Positions 1 to 12,425 of a stretch of 64,000 bases of DNA are shown here, piece by piece (position 1 is the first letter of the stretch; each line of letters starts with the position of its first letter). Under the pieces are notes generated by a model. It worked only from the letters and a program-made list of their open reading frames with translations. It was not told where the DNA came from and did no database searches. The position numbers and the translations under genes were made by a program. Origin of the DNA: Paracentrotus lividus (Eukaryota; Echinodermata; Echinoidea; Camarodonta; Echinidae); assembly GCA_940671915.1 (NCBI GenBank), contig CALNVZ010003433.1:26697381-26761380 (forward strand). Direction: 5' to 3'.

Positions 1-120
1 TTTAACGGACTATCATACTACAGTTGAAAGGAGTATCATTGCATATAAATTTAACCATATCATTAGATTTGTGTCTAGTAAGAATTTCACTTTCCACCCC
101 AATTAGTAAAAAACATAATG

Positions 121-722
121 TGTGGGGTTAGTTGAGCCGTTGTTGATGGGGTAAGTTGAGCCTGTGCCTACATGGGTTAAAATTTTTGAAAAGAATATTT
201 TGGGGTTTTCTATTGCGTGTTACATGAATTAACTATTTTGTTAATATTATTAAACAGGAAAAAAGCATCTGTCATGCCCCAAGACTATTTATGAAGGACG
301 TACCTGCGAAAATAGGAAAAAAAAATTAAATGCACCAAAAGGTAACCGTAATGTGTGCGTGCATGCGTGTGAGTTGGTGTATGTGAGGGTGTAGGCGTGT
401 GTTTATGTGTGTCTTTTGGGATGGGGGAGTCAGCCCCCCCCCCCCCCCCCCCCCCCCCCAATTGATTTATGCCGCATGGCTCAACTAACCCAACGGCTTG
501 GCTCAACTTACCTGCGTGTTGGTGTTAGTTAAGCCACTTTACACTTTTTTTTAATTGCCCGGGGCTCCAAAACCGAAAGTGCTATTTTCGGGATATACCT
601 TTTATAATTTGCCTAACGCACTACTCTTTCAATCCCAATCCTCAACAGCCTAAAAAAAACTTCACCCATGGGCACCAGGTGACCTTAAGTAAATAGTTGC
701 TCAACTAACCTGAGTCTCCCTA
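121..722. mobile_element. Inverted-repeat element with repeated word GTTAGTTGAGCC (left end may lie outside window)
   Basis: The word gttagttgagcc or a close variant occurs forward at 127 and 151, reversed at 478 and 500, forward at 524 and reversed at 699. Paired copies are about 340 and 180 bp apart. The intervening sequence is low complexity, with a poly-C run. The right edge near 720 interrupts the reverse-transcriptase frame of the neighbouring LINE, so this looks like a non-autonomous DNA element inserted into or against the LINE. No protein is encoded. The left terminus was not found. Confidence 0.5.
434..459. repeat. poly-C homopolymer
   Basis: Uninterrupted run of about 26 C, next to a purine/TG-rich tract at 350-420. 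It causes a spurious glycine-rich frame on the minus strand. Confidence 0.95.
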
Positions 723-3312
723 GTAGATATAATGGCGTTTTAGTGGGATTGATTTTATATCTCCATTTTACGGTGTACTTGTGGGTGGTATTCAGCATGA
801 ATCGTAGATCATCGGGACTCGTGCTGATGAGAGCCACATCGTCCGCAAGGACTGATACTCCTGTTAATTCCCGCCGTAAGTGGCATCCAGCATCCGCAGA
901 TCTTAAGGCTTTAATGAGGCTGTCTATGTATACCAAATATAGACAAGGAGACAACACTCCACGCTGGAGGACACCTTGGTCTACTGGGAAGGGTTGGCTT
1001 AATCTCCCACACCATATGACCATGCTCTCCAGTCCTTTGTAGAGATTCTTAAGGATTAGCCACAGATTTCCGGTAATACTAGCCTTCCGCAGTTTGAGGA
1101 ATAGACCACTATGCCAGACAGTGTCAAATGCTTTGGTAGCATCAAGCAGGGCAATGTACGTGTCGAGCCTTCTTGCTGTGTTCATCTCGATGATCAGGTT
1201 GAGCGATAATGCTGTCATGATACAAGAATGATCTCTTTGGAATACACCTTGCAGAGTATCTGGGATGTCTTGCTGCAGAAGAGAGTTCTCTAGTATAGGG
1301 TAGGTTTAATGAGAAGCTCAAAGACCTTACAAAACACGAAAGTAAGAGTAATGCCCCGGTAATTCCCAGGATCCGAGGCTTTCCTTTTCCTTTGTGGAGG
1401 GGTTTGACAATGCCTTTTTTTAAGCTGTTTGGTAGATGGGCATTTCTGGAGAAGGCGTTCATGATGTTGAGTAGAAGAAGTTGGAAAACAGGTCCTGAGT
1501 TGAGTAAGTGTTCTGCCACAACCTGGTCCAAACCTCCAGCCTTCTTGCACTTGAGGCCTTGTATTAGCTGTATAAAGGTCCTTTGAGGTGAAGGTGATTG
1601 TTGCTTCCTCATTCAAGTGATTTAGCCCGGTGTCAAATTCTACATCAGATTCAGAGTCATCTGATTGGGTAGAGGAGAACGAACGGAAGTACTTCTCCCA
1701 ACCCTCAAGGATATCATCATCTTTGTAAGTTGTTCCTTCCCATGTGATGTATTCAGTGAAGGTTGACTTGTTGGCAGAAGTGGTTTCTTTGACGAGTCGG
1801 CTGAAGAGGCACTGGTCGTTATTACGTGATTCTTCGATAGCTATTCCACTAGGTCGTTGTGTTTAGCTTGCCTGCTCCGTCGTAGTGTGCGTCTGAAGAG
1901 GCGTTTGACCTTCTTGTATGATGTCCAATTGGTGTTGTCTAAAAAACTGGGGCGACCGCTGTCTTTCCAGGCTCTCCACAGTTGCTTCATCTTTGAGTAT
2001 GATTTGTCGACTTCTTTAGACCATTTGGATCTGCGTTGTGTGTGAGCTATGGAATGGGAATGAGGGAGATTTTTGGCAGAGATGGTAATGATTCTGTCAG
2101 TGAGTATTTCCAGTAAGACTTCAGCTTACTTTCCACTGAGATCCCTTGGGTCTGATGGTACCTGTAAATCACGCCACATGTCTTTGCAGGCTTGCTCGAG
2201 TGGACCGGTGTACAGGATACCAATATCTTCCTTGGTTAGATTTTGCCACTTAACACTAAATTTGTTGAATTTCATCCCATATTTCCGTTTGGCCCTGCTG
2301 GGGCTGGGTTAAGCAGCAGGCGTAGACTGGTATCTCAACTGCACCTGAACAGGGAGATGATCCGATACATTCTTTGGCATCTCTGGGCCGATTTTGAAGG
2401 TTGAGGATGAAATCGTTGCCTCCTTGTTGACCACAATGTAGTCAAGGTGTGATTTGTATAGCCCGTTGTCACTGCAAAATGTGTACGTGTCAGGGGATAA
2501 TACCAGCTCCAGGGGAAGAGTTAAGTTGGGAGATGCAGACTGGTTGGTATTTAAGTCAATAACACCATCTCCCAATGATGACTCATCAAAGCCAGTAAGA
2601 CACAGCTTGCAGGAAAAAGAGTGGGACTCATCGTTCTCATGTGCTTTGATTTCTGATGTGCTGATCGAGGTCGATGCACTCGTAGTGGAACCAGCTGTTG
2701 CATATATTGCACTGGATAACATTGGTGCAGGAGTGAGTTTTGCACACAGGGCACAGAAGTAACTGGTCTGTGTCGGAACATGGGCAGAGAGAGACTGTGT
2801 TGGCTACATGACTCTCGGCATCTTGGCAAGATTCATTGAGGAAGGTTTTGATGCTCCACAGAAGTAATTCAATCTCAATGTGCCGGCTGTTGTTACTAGA
2901 AATTATGTTGTCTAACACAAGAGGAAGGTGAGTTTTGATGAGTTCCAAGATGTGAGCTGACGGTCCAGTTGCCGTGATAGTAGACGAAACAGCTTCAAAA
3001 AAGATATTAATTTTGGTTCTTTGGCCGGGAGTTCCAAATTTTGGCCAGTTTGTTACAGATACGAATTGATTCGTTACCGTCTGAGAGCACGCATGCAAGG
3101 GTAGTGAGTGCTCTTGTTGCAATACTCTCTGAAGTAGTTTGATATTTCGCAAGTGATCAGAGTGTACAGACTTGAGCTTAGGATGATAGCTAATTGGCGA
3201 CCTTTGTCCTTAACTTCAAATTTTGGGCAGGACATGTCGCTATTATTTCCGGCTTGTGAGGCTGGTGTCATGCAGGCTCGCTGGGGTTGATGGGAGATGC
3301 ATGTTGGATGCC
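723..3312 (-). pseudogene. Non-LTR retrotransposon remnant: PHD-finger ORF, endonuclease C-terminus and reverse transcriptase
   Basis: Read on the minus strand from an ATG near 3312. Around 2600-2780 lies a Cys4-His-Cys3 PHD-type zinc finger (CPVC, CNIC, HYEC and CKLC in order, across a frame change). It is followed at once by the C-terminal part of an exonuclease/endonuclease/phosphatase-fold endonuclease (2330-2570), ending in the catalytic SDHLPV motif. Reverse-transcriptase blocks follow: finger region KKAGGLDQ near 1520, motif A KAFDTVW near 1100, RGVLSPCLYLVYIDSL near 940 and the catalytic LADD box near 840, ending at NPTKT near 740. The N-terminal half of the endonuclease and the RT thumb are missing, and several frameshifts separate the blocks. 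PHD fingers are known in ORF1 proteins of some CR1/L2-group LINEs, so that group is the likely home. It is not functional. Confidence 0.85.
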
Positions 3313-3830
3313 ATAATTTCAATCAGTGTGGCTGACGTGACAGGAAGCTACAGTAGAATAATGCGGTCACACAAATGGATAGAGTTCACAGAGGACAAAT
3401 AAGTTTGCACAAATTAAGCTAGGTTACATTGATTGACATAGACAGAAGCATGCAGGAAAATTAGGATAACGTGACCAGGAACTTGACAAGTAAAAGTACA
3501 GTACGTGAGCGGAGCAGGAGCATGCAACACAAACACACACAGGAGCTTGCACCGCGAACATAAAGTTGAACATAAAATTTGTTACCATTCACTTGGGTTG
3601 ACAATTAAAGTTGACGTCGAACAGGTAGATTTAAGTTAGAGTCTACTCGATGATTGTGTTCATCAGCGAAGTTAGGAGAATGAAGAAGAATGAGCTGCAG
3701 AATCCCAGGGAATGCTTCACTCAGTATGTAGTAGTACACTGTACTGTACAGTGCAGTGGACAATAGAGTCAGAGTGGCCAAGTTTCGCGCCAAACTCCTA
3801 ATTCAATAGGTGGGACTGGTGTGCACACAG
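3313..3830 (-). other. Probable 5' leader of the PHD-finger LINE; no gene seen
   Basis: Moderately GC-rich stretch upstream of the LINE start codon, with no recognisable coding frame. Its position suggests an untranslated leader, but neither a 5' terminus nor a target-site duplication could be identified. Confidence 0.3.
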
Positions 3831-5477
3831 CTGACCAGGGTGATTATAAGTCCTATGTTTCACACACGTTTTATCCTTCAAATCCAGGGTTTGAATGGGT
3901 TTGGTTTGGATGTATAGGGTCAAGATCTCACAAAAAGTTAACTTTGGGTTGCAAAATCACCACAGAAAGTCAAAAACTAATTAAGTCACCAAAAACAGAG
4001 AGAAAAGTACACGACCGATCAGGTCAGAGTCAGACAGCTAGAGTCAACCATTGCAGCAGCTATATACTCTACACGCTAGTATTTTGACAGAGATCGGAGG
4101 AGACTCCGAAATGGACTGGAAAATACAAGATTTCTTCAATTGCACACAATTTTTTAGGAATATCTGATTTGCATCTAGTCTGTTTAGGTTAATGACATTA
4201 CATGAATTATATCTTTGCTATGTTTTACCGATTCTTAGTGGTATTTTTAACCATTCCAAATCGCAATTTAAAAAATTTGAAGGGTTTCTTTCAGGACGCT
4301 GGGTTAACTGACCCCTATAAATAATCACTCCTGGTCTCACTTGGTTAGCGTAGTTATTCGAGCACATGGCGAGCTCTGTTTTCCTGAAATATACAGAGTT
4401 GGCCCTTTTGTATCTTCACCTCTAACTTAATAAATTGTACTTCTAAAATCCCAATCTCCATCAACAATCAAGCATCACTACTCAATCGATCACCAAGTGA
4501 ATCTTATAAATTGTAACAGTTAAGTCTTAACTACTTCACATCATCAAACATGCATCACTACTCAATCGATCAACCTTTAGTTTACAAATCAATCAATCAC
4601 TAATCACTATTCATTTCTTTCTCACAGTGTGCATTGTAAAACAATACGTAATTAATTATTTGAAGACTTGAATTAAAGTTCAAGGAACTTTAATAACAAT
4701 TAATCTAATATTTACATATTTCGACAATAAGAATGAATTGAGCATTTATATAATTATTAAATAAAAATTACTCTACAAGATACTTAATTACGAAGTCTTA
4801 AATCATTACGTATATATCTGAACAGTGTACAACTAGTATTAACTCAGTCATAGTGGTATAGTTCCAAATACATTTGCTAGGTAATTCTATTCTCGGTTAT
4901 AACCAAATAACCTCTCACCTCTGTTCAATCTAGACCGCCAGCAGTCACCTATATTAACCCAAATGTTAATCCCATCCTTACATAACTCTCTTTTATAGCG
5001 CATTGCATATAATTCTTTCCATCGCTACCCTTTCCGAGGAGACATAACTGGCCTCTCCGCCCCTCGTCTTTCTGCCAGCTCACTTTGTCGGCTAGACAGT
5101 ACACTTAATTTTACCAACGTCGACAACCAATAAGATTAGTCTCAAGCAATTACTAGTTAAAGCTCCTAACTTATTGTCAACCCAGAATCGTTCTAACAAA
5201 ATAAATGGTTCACAACCAATACTTCAGTCCTAAACTTGTTCAGATATAATTATAAATCTCTAAATTATTCTGTACTTCAAATAATGCTACAGGCCTTTAT
5301 AAAATAAACTACAGAGTGCACTTAAGTTAATACATACAGACTAGTCACTATGTTTACAAGACGTCAAGATTAATAGACTATATTTTATCCAGTTCTTAAT
5401 GATTCTGAAGATTTCAATATTTACACTGTACGAATTAATATTTTTCTTAATGTACCATGTTACGTTCTTATTAAATA
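3831..5477. other. AT-rich interval, no gene recognised
   Basis: No coding frame of note. The phrase catcactactcaatcgatca occurs twice (about 4481 and 4555), a local duplication. The rest is unstructured AT-rich sequence. Confidence 0.6.
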
Positions 5478-5780
5478 AGGGAGTTTACAGTTAGCGATAG
5501 GTCTGTGACGTAATTGGGTCAGGGGTCACCTGTACATGGTCTCCTCTATATCAGGAGTTCTTACGTGTGAAGTCTATGATACCCTTTGATTTATATATGG
5601 TTTTCATACTTTTTTACGCTGATATTGTGAAAATATCGATGAAGAATCGCACTTGTGATGAGATAGACAATGTATACTTATTCCTCTCTTTATGTTGATA
5701 CCATGTTTATTCAAGTCTCATTTCTCAACTGAAAGCGAAATTAGTATAGTCCGGCAGCAGATTGCAATTTTTGGGCCTAA

Positions 5781-6088
5781 CCTTGTTTTGGCGTCTATAG
5801 TTTTTTTTTTTCAACGGATTATGATTGCCTAAACATTTTATTTGAAGAATCCGATTGCTGACACTTTGTCAGCATTGAGCATTTTGAGATATCTGACGTC
5901 ATACAAAATGGCCACCAAATTACACAATTTCCCTCTAAAAGTGAGAAAATAATTGTTTAATGTGGATATTTCAACAACATTATGGAGCTAAATGTCTACA
6001 TATCTCTTAGACCATTTCTAAATATTGTTTTGTTAGGTCACATGGCCATACATTACATGCTAATTTGCATATTGTTCATAGCGCCCTC
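5781..6088 (+). repeat. Left subterminal inverted-repeat arm of the 4.1-kb element
   Basis: Pairs with 8884-9170 in inverse orientation. Conserved blocks include gcgtctatag, caacggattatgattgcc, cagcattgagcattttgag and the atagcgccctc end. The arms differ by scattered substitutions and small gaps. Confidence 0.8.
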
Positions 6089-6421
6089 AACTTTGAAGTA
6101 TTGGTTTTCATGAAATATATGTGCTCCCGAAATGATAAATTTCAACCCCCTCCCCCATTTTTTCTCTGAAAAATATAAATACCATTCAAGAAGGGATAAG
6201 CCTACATGAAATATTTTACATTAAAGCAGTGAGGATTGGTTTAATGGCTCATTTTTTTCCTTCCAATAATAGGTTTTATTTAGATGGTGTTTTATGAATA
6301 ACATTCCATGTGAAACAAATTAAAACATTAATTGATTCTTTTCGATCTTTAAAATGAGAGATGATAATTCTGGAGAACTGATACAAGGCCTGTTAATGAA
6401 ATAAAGAACAGGCCTCTTGAG

Positions 6422-6424
6422 GTA

Positions 6425-6499
<75 letters not shown>

Positions 6500-7074
6500 T
6501 AAATTCTTATATAGCACCCTTCCAAATAAATTTCCTCAAGGCGCTTCACATAAAAAAGCAAAACCAAAACACAACAGTAAAAAAGGTGACTTTCTCTCCA
6601 AGTTGGTAAAAACCGATCAGGGGGAAAAAAAATATTTCTTCAATTTGTTCTTAAATGTTTGATCTGTTGTACAAGAACGAATTTCAAGAGGAAGACCATT
6701 CCAAATTTTGGGACCTGCAACCTAATAGTTGGTTCACATTTTTTGGAATCGATCTTTGAAATTTTCAAAAGAAGGGGGTCTGTTCGAGAACGTAAAGAGT
6801 AATTTGACTGTGTGAGAAATGAAAACATGTTTTAAATGTATTGAGGAGACAAATTATGAATATAGTTAAATACAATCAATGCTACTTTAAACAAAATTCT
6901 CTTCGAGACAGGTAACCAGTGCAAATCTCTTAGTAGAGGTGTGGCATGATCAAATGTCCTTGCTTTAAGTATAATGCGGGCGGCATGGTTTTGGATGCGC
7001 TGAAGCCTTTCAATATCAGAGACATTGATATTAACAAACAAAGAATTTGCATAATCTAATCGGCTCAACACCAA
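6422..7074 (-). pseudogene. 3' end of a CR1/L2-like LINE (RT C-terminus plus TTA-repeat tail)
   Basis: Minus-strand translation gives the characteristic C-terminal segment of CR1/L2-type reverse transcriptases: SRLDYANSL, LQRIQNHAARII and LLRDLHWLPV (7074-6835). After a frame change comes YSLRSRTDPLLL and the WN-GLPLEI-like end (6800-6690). The 3' untranslated region then runs into a (TTA)n tail on the minus strand at about 6426-6501. The copy is 5'-truncated, as is usual for LINE insertions, and lacks the catalytic RT core. Confidence 0.85.
6426..6501. repeat. (TAA)n microsatellite, LINE tail
   Basis: About 25 tandem TAA units, forming the 3' tail of the adjacent antisense LINE. It creates meaningless poly-Leu and poly-Ile reading frames. 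Confidence 0.95.
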
Positions 7075-7479
7075 AGATTGAATATATTTATTTTAATGAC
7101 TTTTCAGATGATTATTTTTTGTTCACATTTTCAGGGGAAGAGCTCAGTTGGGAACATTTATTATGGTTTTGATCAACATATGGCTAATTTTAACTTAGCT
7201 TATTATAAATGACTTTTTCTATTTAGAAAACTTTAACTTTTGATAATGCACTGCATGCTTCTGGATCCTGGGGTCACATTATATTACACTAGATCAGTGT
7301 TGGACATAGGACTTTGCTTTGGGGTTAAATGGGGGCATAACAGCAGGTGTTCCATGGTGCTCTTCCCCCGTACTCACAGTTTGTCCGTCCTCGTTGTATA
7401 CCCACTTTTCCAAAAAGACCTTACAGCGTCCTGTGCCTGTGCCGAGATAGTTCAGGCACAATCACTTTGCACTTTTGAA

Positions 7480-8720
7480 TAACCTGTGTGGCATTTTATA
7501 GCGATGGTTGGTCTACTTCAAAGGAATGTTCCTGTGAGGCAATGTAGAGATCGTCAACATACAAGAAACTGTATTGGGGTATATTGGTTGGCCATTAGTA
7601 TACACATTGAAGAGCAGAGAGGCAATGGCACTCCCTTCTGGGAGACCATTTTCATCTTGCGCCATCTGCTGCGCTAGCCATTAAGGCTGGTTTTTCACCA
7701 ATTCGTTGGTAAGTTAAAAACAAATATATTATTATAAACGACTGGTGATCAGTTAGATAAATTAGTACAGCACCTAAGAACATTATTCCGTCGCTCGTGA
7801 AGTCGTTCTTAACTCTAAGGTCGACATGGTGAAACCAGGTAGAACCGTCTATTTGATAGCAGGTTCAGGAGTAGCTTGGTCAGCTTCACATCGTTTGTCA
7901 TCTAAAAGGATTTACAGTTGAGAATCCTATGGTCTACAGTGTCGTAGGCTGCTGGGAGGTCAACAAAAGCTGTTCCGGTAATAAGCTCTTCCTCAAACCC
8001 ATCCTCGCTGTGCCGTGTGAGGTTCAGGAGTTGACTAGTACAGGATTTTCCTGGCCGGGAACCTGTCTTTTAGTGTTCAGGAATGAGGAGGTCATCATCA
8101 ATAGGGACAAAACGATTATAATAAGTATGAGTCTTTTAAAGAGTTGCATGTACATGTATGACATAGTAGAGAGATGGGCATATATCTCTTAGGTATGGCT
8201 GGATCTTTGCCCGGTTTAAGCAGGACAACGACTCTTGATTTCCTCCATAGCTTCGGGAATGTATTGGTGCTCATGCAATTTAGCATGTCAAGCAGCCACT
8301 GAAGCGCAACAGGTCCAAGGTGATTGATTTGTTCGCAGAGGATGTCATGAAGGCCTGCAGCATTGTTGTTCTTCATGGTCTTGATACCATCACACAGGTT
8401 TTTCATACTGAAAGGTCTTCTCAGGTGTGAGGTGTGATAGCAGCGTTCACTCTAATATAGGCCCGATTGGTTGATGCTAGGTGTGCGGAATTGGTTTCTC
8501 ACATTGGCTGGCAATGTTGGCACCCGGTCAGGGTTGTATCCGCTCTATCGTTCGCTGAGGAAGGAAGAGGGGAGTTTTGCATCATGAATGAGTACCATGT
8601 GACTTGCATCTGCCAAGTTTTCGACGAGTTCGCCGTCTCCATTGGTTTCTCTATACTCCCATGTAACATGATGACTGTTGAAGTCTTCAATAACCACATT
8701 GATGTGGTCTCCAGATACTT
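7480..8720 (-). pseudogene. Second antisense LINE relic (jockey-like): endonuclease end and RT fragments
   Basis: On the minus strand, EDFNSHHVTWEY (about 8665-8705) matches the GDFN-HH-WGY motif of LINE endonucleases. The finger region NNAAGLHDIL and GPVALQWLLDMLN lies at 8390-8260. RT motif A appears as FVDLPAAYDTVDH (about 7940-7975) and motif B as GLPEGSAIASLLFNVYT (about 7590-7650). The expected YADD box after it is destroyed by a frameshift. Domain order is correct for one element, but stops and frameshifts split it everywhere. Clade assignment to jockey-like elements is by resemblance only. Confidence 0.75.
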
Positions 8721-8883
8721 CATGGGGGGGAGGGGGGCTAAAAGTCTGAGAGTGAGATTTATAGGCAGAGCTTTATACAGAGAGATTAAATTTGGCTGGT
8801 TTAGGCAACACAATCTGCCCTAAATTGGAAGAAAATGAGACCTATCATTTAAGTAGCACACATTTTTTGTTAAATTTAAAAAT

Positions 8884-9170
8884 AGAGGGCGCTATAAACA
8901 AATATACAAATTATCTTGACATTTATGTCATGCGATATAATAAAACAATATTTAGTAAAGTTCCCAGAGACATTCAGACATAATTAGCTGACTAAAATTG
9001 TATTCTACACATTTTTAAAGGAAAATTCTGTATTTTGGCGGCCATTTTGTATGACGTCACATATCTCAAAATGCTCAATGCTGACAGAGTGTCAGCAATC
9101 TGTTTCTTCATATTGAAGGTTTAGGCAATCATAATCCGTTGAAAAAAAAACTATAGACGCCAAAACAAGG
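8884..9170 (-). repeat. Right subterminal inverted-repeat arm of the 4.1-kb element
   Basis: Inverse counterpart of 5781-6088, beginning gagggcgctat and ending gccaaaacaagg. Confidence 0.8.
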
Positions 9171-9566
9171 TACATCGAGTTGGCGGCTAGACTAGTAAGT
9201 TACCAACTCGCGTAGGGCAAACCGGCATTGAATTTGCCGAAACCATTAAAGGCGCGCTTTGCCGCTCATCACTCGGGCGACTCGGCAAAGTACACAGTCC
9301 GTTTTTGCAACTTTCTGGGAGGAAAACTTCAATCAAAGTCATGAAAATGTCTCATCATATTATTCAACATGGCAAACGAGAAGAATCAGACCTATAAAAA
9401 GAAATATACAGCTAGATTTTTGTCTGATAAAAATTTGTAGATATGACTTTCGTTGGTTGACTCATGGGTTGACTGTACGGTCGCCGCATTTTATGTACAG
9501 TTGGCCTGACCCCGAAAGTGCGTATCGGAGACTCGCGCATGCGCAAACTGTATCTGTAAACTCCCT

Positions 9567-10318
9567 TATTACGGGTTTCGAATTACATTATGTTTTTAAG
9601 ACTTAAACTACGGGAAAAGAAGCTTGACATTAGGTCTAGGTCACACCTGACCTGATCCTGATTCTTAACGTACCCATGTTAGTTACTGAGAAATGAATAA
9701 AGGAGAGAAATCAATAAATAAATAAGACTGGAGTGCCTACTTATTTAGTTTATGAATGTCAACAATAATGTTAAATGCATGTGTTGATAATAAATAAATT
9801 CTATAAAGACATTCAAATATAAATGTAGGATCTACACCAGGAATAATTTACAGTGCACACCCATTATATCGAGATCAAACAAGCAGAACATTCCTAAAAA
9901 TACCACAAATATTCCAGATTAAAATTACCGGAATGCCAGGAAATATTCTCTAACAGACATGTTATCAATTCCAAGTCTAATAACTAATTAATAAATGCCT
10001 CAAATATTCTTTTATTCAAGTTATTTTATCAATAAGAGTCCAATAATTCCATGTCAACCTTACGGATGACGGGGGCGTTAATGCCGAAACAATACCGGCG
10101 TCCACCAGAAAAAAGGTGACAAATGCCGAAAAAAATGGACGAACTAATTATAGATTCAGTCCTAAAATGTCATATAAATTTACTCACGTCGTTAAGATAC
10201 AGAAAATGTATACGAAAGGATGAGTTTGACCAAAATACTAGAGTGCTCACAAGTATGAAGACTAGTCTATCTGTATGAGAGCTGGTTTGCAGACGAACTG
10301 CAGATAACAACCTTCTAC
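9567..10318. other. AT-rich interval, no gene recognised
   Basis: No convincing coding or RNA feature. A few words containing gccga and ccgg recur (for example gccgaaacaataccggcg near 10082), but no repeat boundary could be drawn. Confidence 0.5.
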
Positions 10319-12067
10319 AGAAAAGTATGAATTATATAATTAACCCTCTTGTTCATACATTCAATTTGTCATTATTATCTGGAGATATTCCAGAATCAAT
10401 TTTCAAAGATAATACCAGTCTTCAAAAAGGGTGACAGGTCAGTAACAAGCAACTATAAACCAATTTCATTGCTTACCACCTTATCTAAAATTCTTGAAAA
10501 GTTAGTTCACATACGAACCATGAGTTTAAAAAAAAAAACATAACATCCTCTCTGAGAGTCAATTTGGCTTCCGAGAAAAAAGTAACACGACCCATGCGAT
10601 ACTTTCTTTAATTTAAACAATTGCCAAAGCTTCTGACCGGTTATCTAATACAATTGGCTTGTATTTACATTTTTCTAAAGCATTTGATACGGTTGATCAT
10701 GATATTCTCCTTCATAAACTTTCTCACTTTGGAATTAGAGGAGAACCCCTGACGTGGTTCAAAAATTATCTTAATAGGTGTTCCCAGTTTGTTTCACTTA
10801 ATGGTCATATGTCTGAACGTAAACCTGTCATTTGTGGAGTTCCACAGGGAAGCATCCTTGGTCCATTATTGTTCATTATTTACATAAATGACATTGAGAA
10901 GTCATCTAGATTGCTTCAATTTATAGTCTTTGCTGACGACTCCAATATATTCTTGTCTCATACTGACCCAGAGCAATTGACGCAAATATTCAGTGACGAA
11001 CGTAGCAGTGTTTCTAATTGGATAAAAGCAAACAAACTGTCTCTTAACTTAGACAAAACTAGCTACATGCTATTCAGCAACAAGATTATGACTGTGCCGA
11101 ATCATATCATTTTAAATGATACTATCATTCAAAGAGTGCGATCTACTAAATTTTTGGGACTGGTCATTGATGAAAAACTTTCTTGGAAATCTCACATTGA
11201 CAATATTTGTAAAATCATTGCTCGCAACGTTGGTGTCATGAGCAAATTAAATCACTTCCTACCCAATCACATTATGTTATCCTTATACTCCACGTTAATT
11301 CTTCCTTATTTGAATTATGGACTTGTTGCATGGGGTAATGCAGCAACTTCCCACATTAATAGACTATTTATATTACAAAAAAGAGCGATTCGTGTTATTA
11401 ATAATGCAGAATTCTGGGCACATACAAATAACCTGTTTTTGATCAATAAAGTTTTGAAAATTAAGGATTTGTATACTTTTCAGCTCGGACAGTTAATGTA
11501 CAAGTTTGTCAATAAACAATTACCATTGCCTTTTACTAAAATGTTTGTAAAAAATGATTTGATTCATAACCATTTCACACGACAGGCGAGCTCCTTTCAT
11601 TTACCTTTGAATAGAACATCGTTTGCACAAAAGACATTTGTTTTGACTGGTCCAAAGCTATGGAACTCTCTTTCAAATGAGATTATACAATGTAATTCAA
11701 TACAAATTTTCAAAAGAAGGTTTAAAAGTTTTCTTTTAGATACATATTAGTTTATTGTATTTCTATAGTGTGTTACATATTTATTAATGATTTTTCTCTG
11801 TATATATTTACCACTGATTTAAGTTTGATCTGTGTAAATACTCAATCAATAATGTTTTTTTAATTTTTTTTTGTGTAGTTAATTAATAATTCATAAAAAT
11901 ATTGTGTAATTTTAAAGGAGGCCTTCACTCTACAAGCTCTGCTTATTAGTCGGTCTCCTTCTCTTTCAATTTCACATTGTTATAGTTTTTTTGTAATATT
12001 TATTACGTTGTAAATATGTAAATTGCAATATCATTGTAAATACGAAAAAAAAACATTGAAAGAGGAA

Positions 12068-12111
<44 letters not shown>

Positions 12112-12116
12112 AAACA
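10319..12116 (+). mobile_element. Sense-strand non-LTR retrotransposon, 5'-truncated, with (AAAT)n tail
   Basis: Begins with a frame-damaged RT finger region ([21 protein letters not shown] at about 10405-10470, with stops beyond), then a long open RT-to-C-terminus frame (10659-11750). A 3' untranslated region with the GGAGGCCTTC segment near 11917 leads to a tail of about 11 AAAT units (12067-12112). Endonuclease and ORF1 are absent, which fits 5' truncation during target-primed reverse transcription. Of the LINEs in the window it keeps the longest open frame. Confidence 0.85.
10659..11750 (+). pseudogene. Reverse transcriptase, catalytic core and C-terminal domain, 363 codons
   Basis: The open frame starts inside RT motif A (HFSKAFDTVDHDILLHKL). 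It continues through motif B (CGVPQGSILGPLLFIIYINDI) and the catalytic FADDSNIF box, then NLDKTSYMLF, FLGLVIDEKLSW and the C-terminal block LNYGLVAWGNAATSHINRL with LQKRAIRVI. It ends in GPKLWNSLSNEI and a stop before the 3' untranslated region. The family is the jockey/CR1 superfamily. The upstream finger domain has stop codons, so the protein cannot be made whole. The good preservation of this frame suggests a fairly recent insertion. Confidence 0.85.
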
Positions 12117-12425
12117 AACTCACTTGGTTGGTTGGTTGGTTGTTACGTTTATTGGCTATTTTCCATCCGTAGGATGATTTTAGCCAGGCAATTCAGTTCC
12201 ATTGTGACGTTCGTACTATTCAACTGATTGCACTCTATGTGAGGTAACTGCTTGGGATTTGTGCCCATGTGGCGTTGTGCGTAATGTGCATGTTAATTTA
12301 ATGTTATTTTAATTGTAAGTTATCATGTTAGAATCAAGAAGTTGAAAGTAAGGTCTGAAATTGTTAGTGAACATGTCTATATATATTTCAATTATTATTA
12401 TTATTATTATTGCTATTGCTATTCA
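12117..12425. repeat. (GGTT)n microsatellite and short unique sequence
   Basis: Four to five GGTT units near 12124-12142, then low-information AT-rich sequence and a short (ATT)n run before the palindrome. No gene. Confidence 0.7.

Larger units (their letters stand above)
5478..9566. mobile_element. 4.1-kb TA-flanked terminal-inverted-repeat DNA element carrying two dead LINEs
   Basis: The left end agggagtttacag (5478) and right end ctgtaaactccct (9566) are perfect inverse 13-mers, each bordered by TA. Inside them lies a second inverted pair, 5781-6088 against 8884-9170, covering about 300 bp. Shared phrases include ccttgttttggcgtctatag and the atagcgccctc end. The centre (about 6420-8720) holds two antisense LINE relics, so the original element was probably under 2 kb and non-autonomous. 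No transposase frame is visible. TA target duplication fits Tc1/mariner, PIF or CMC-type elements; the superfamily cannot be settled from the ends alone. Confidence 0.7.

Noticed and set aside
4400..5470. Possible LTR-like or direct-repeat element
   Set aside because: Only a 20-bp local duplication found; no termini or target duplication.
6320..6567. Poly-Ile and poly-Leu open frames
   Set aside because: Translation of the (TAA)n microsatellite.
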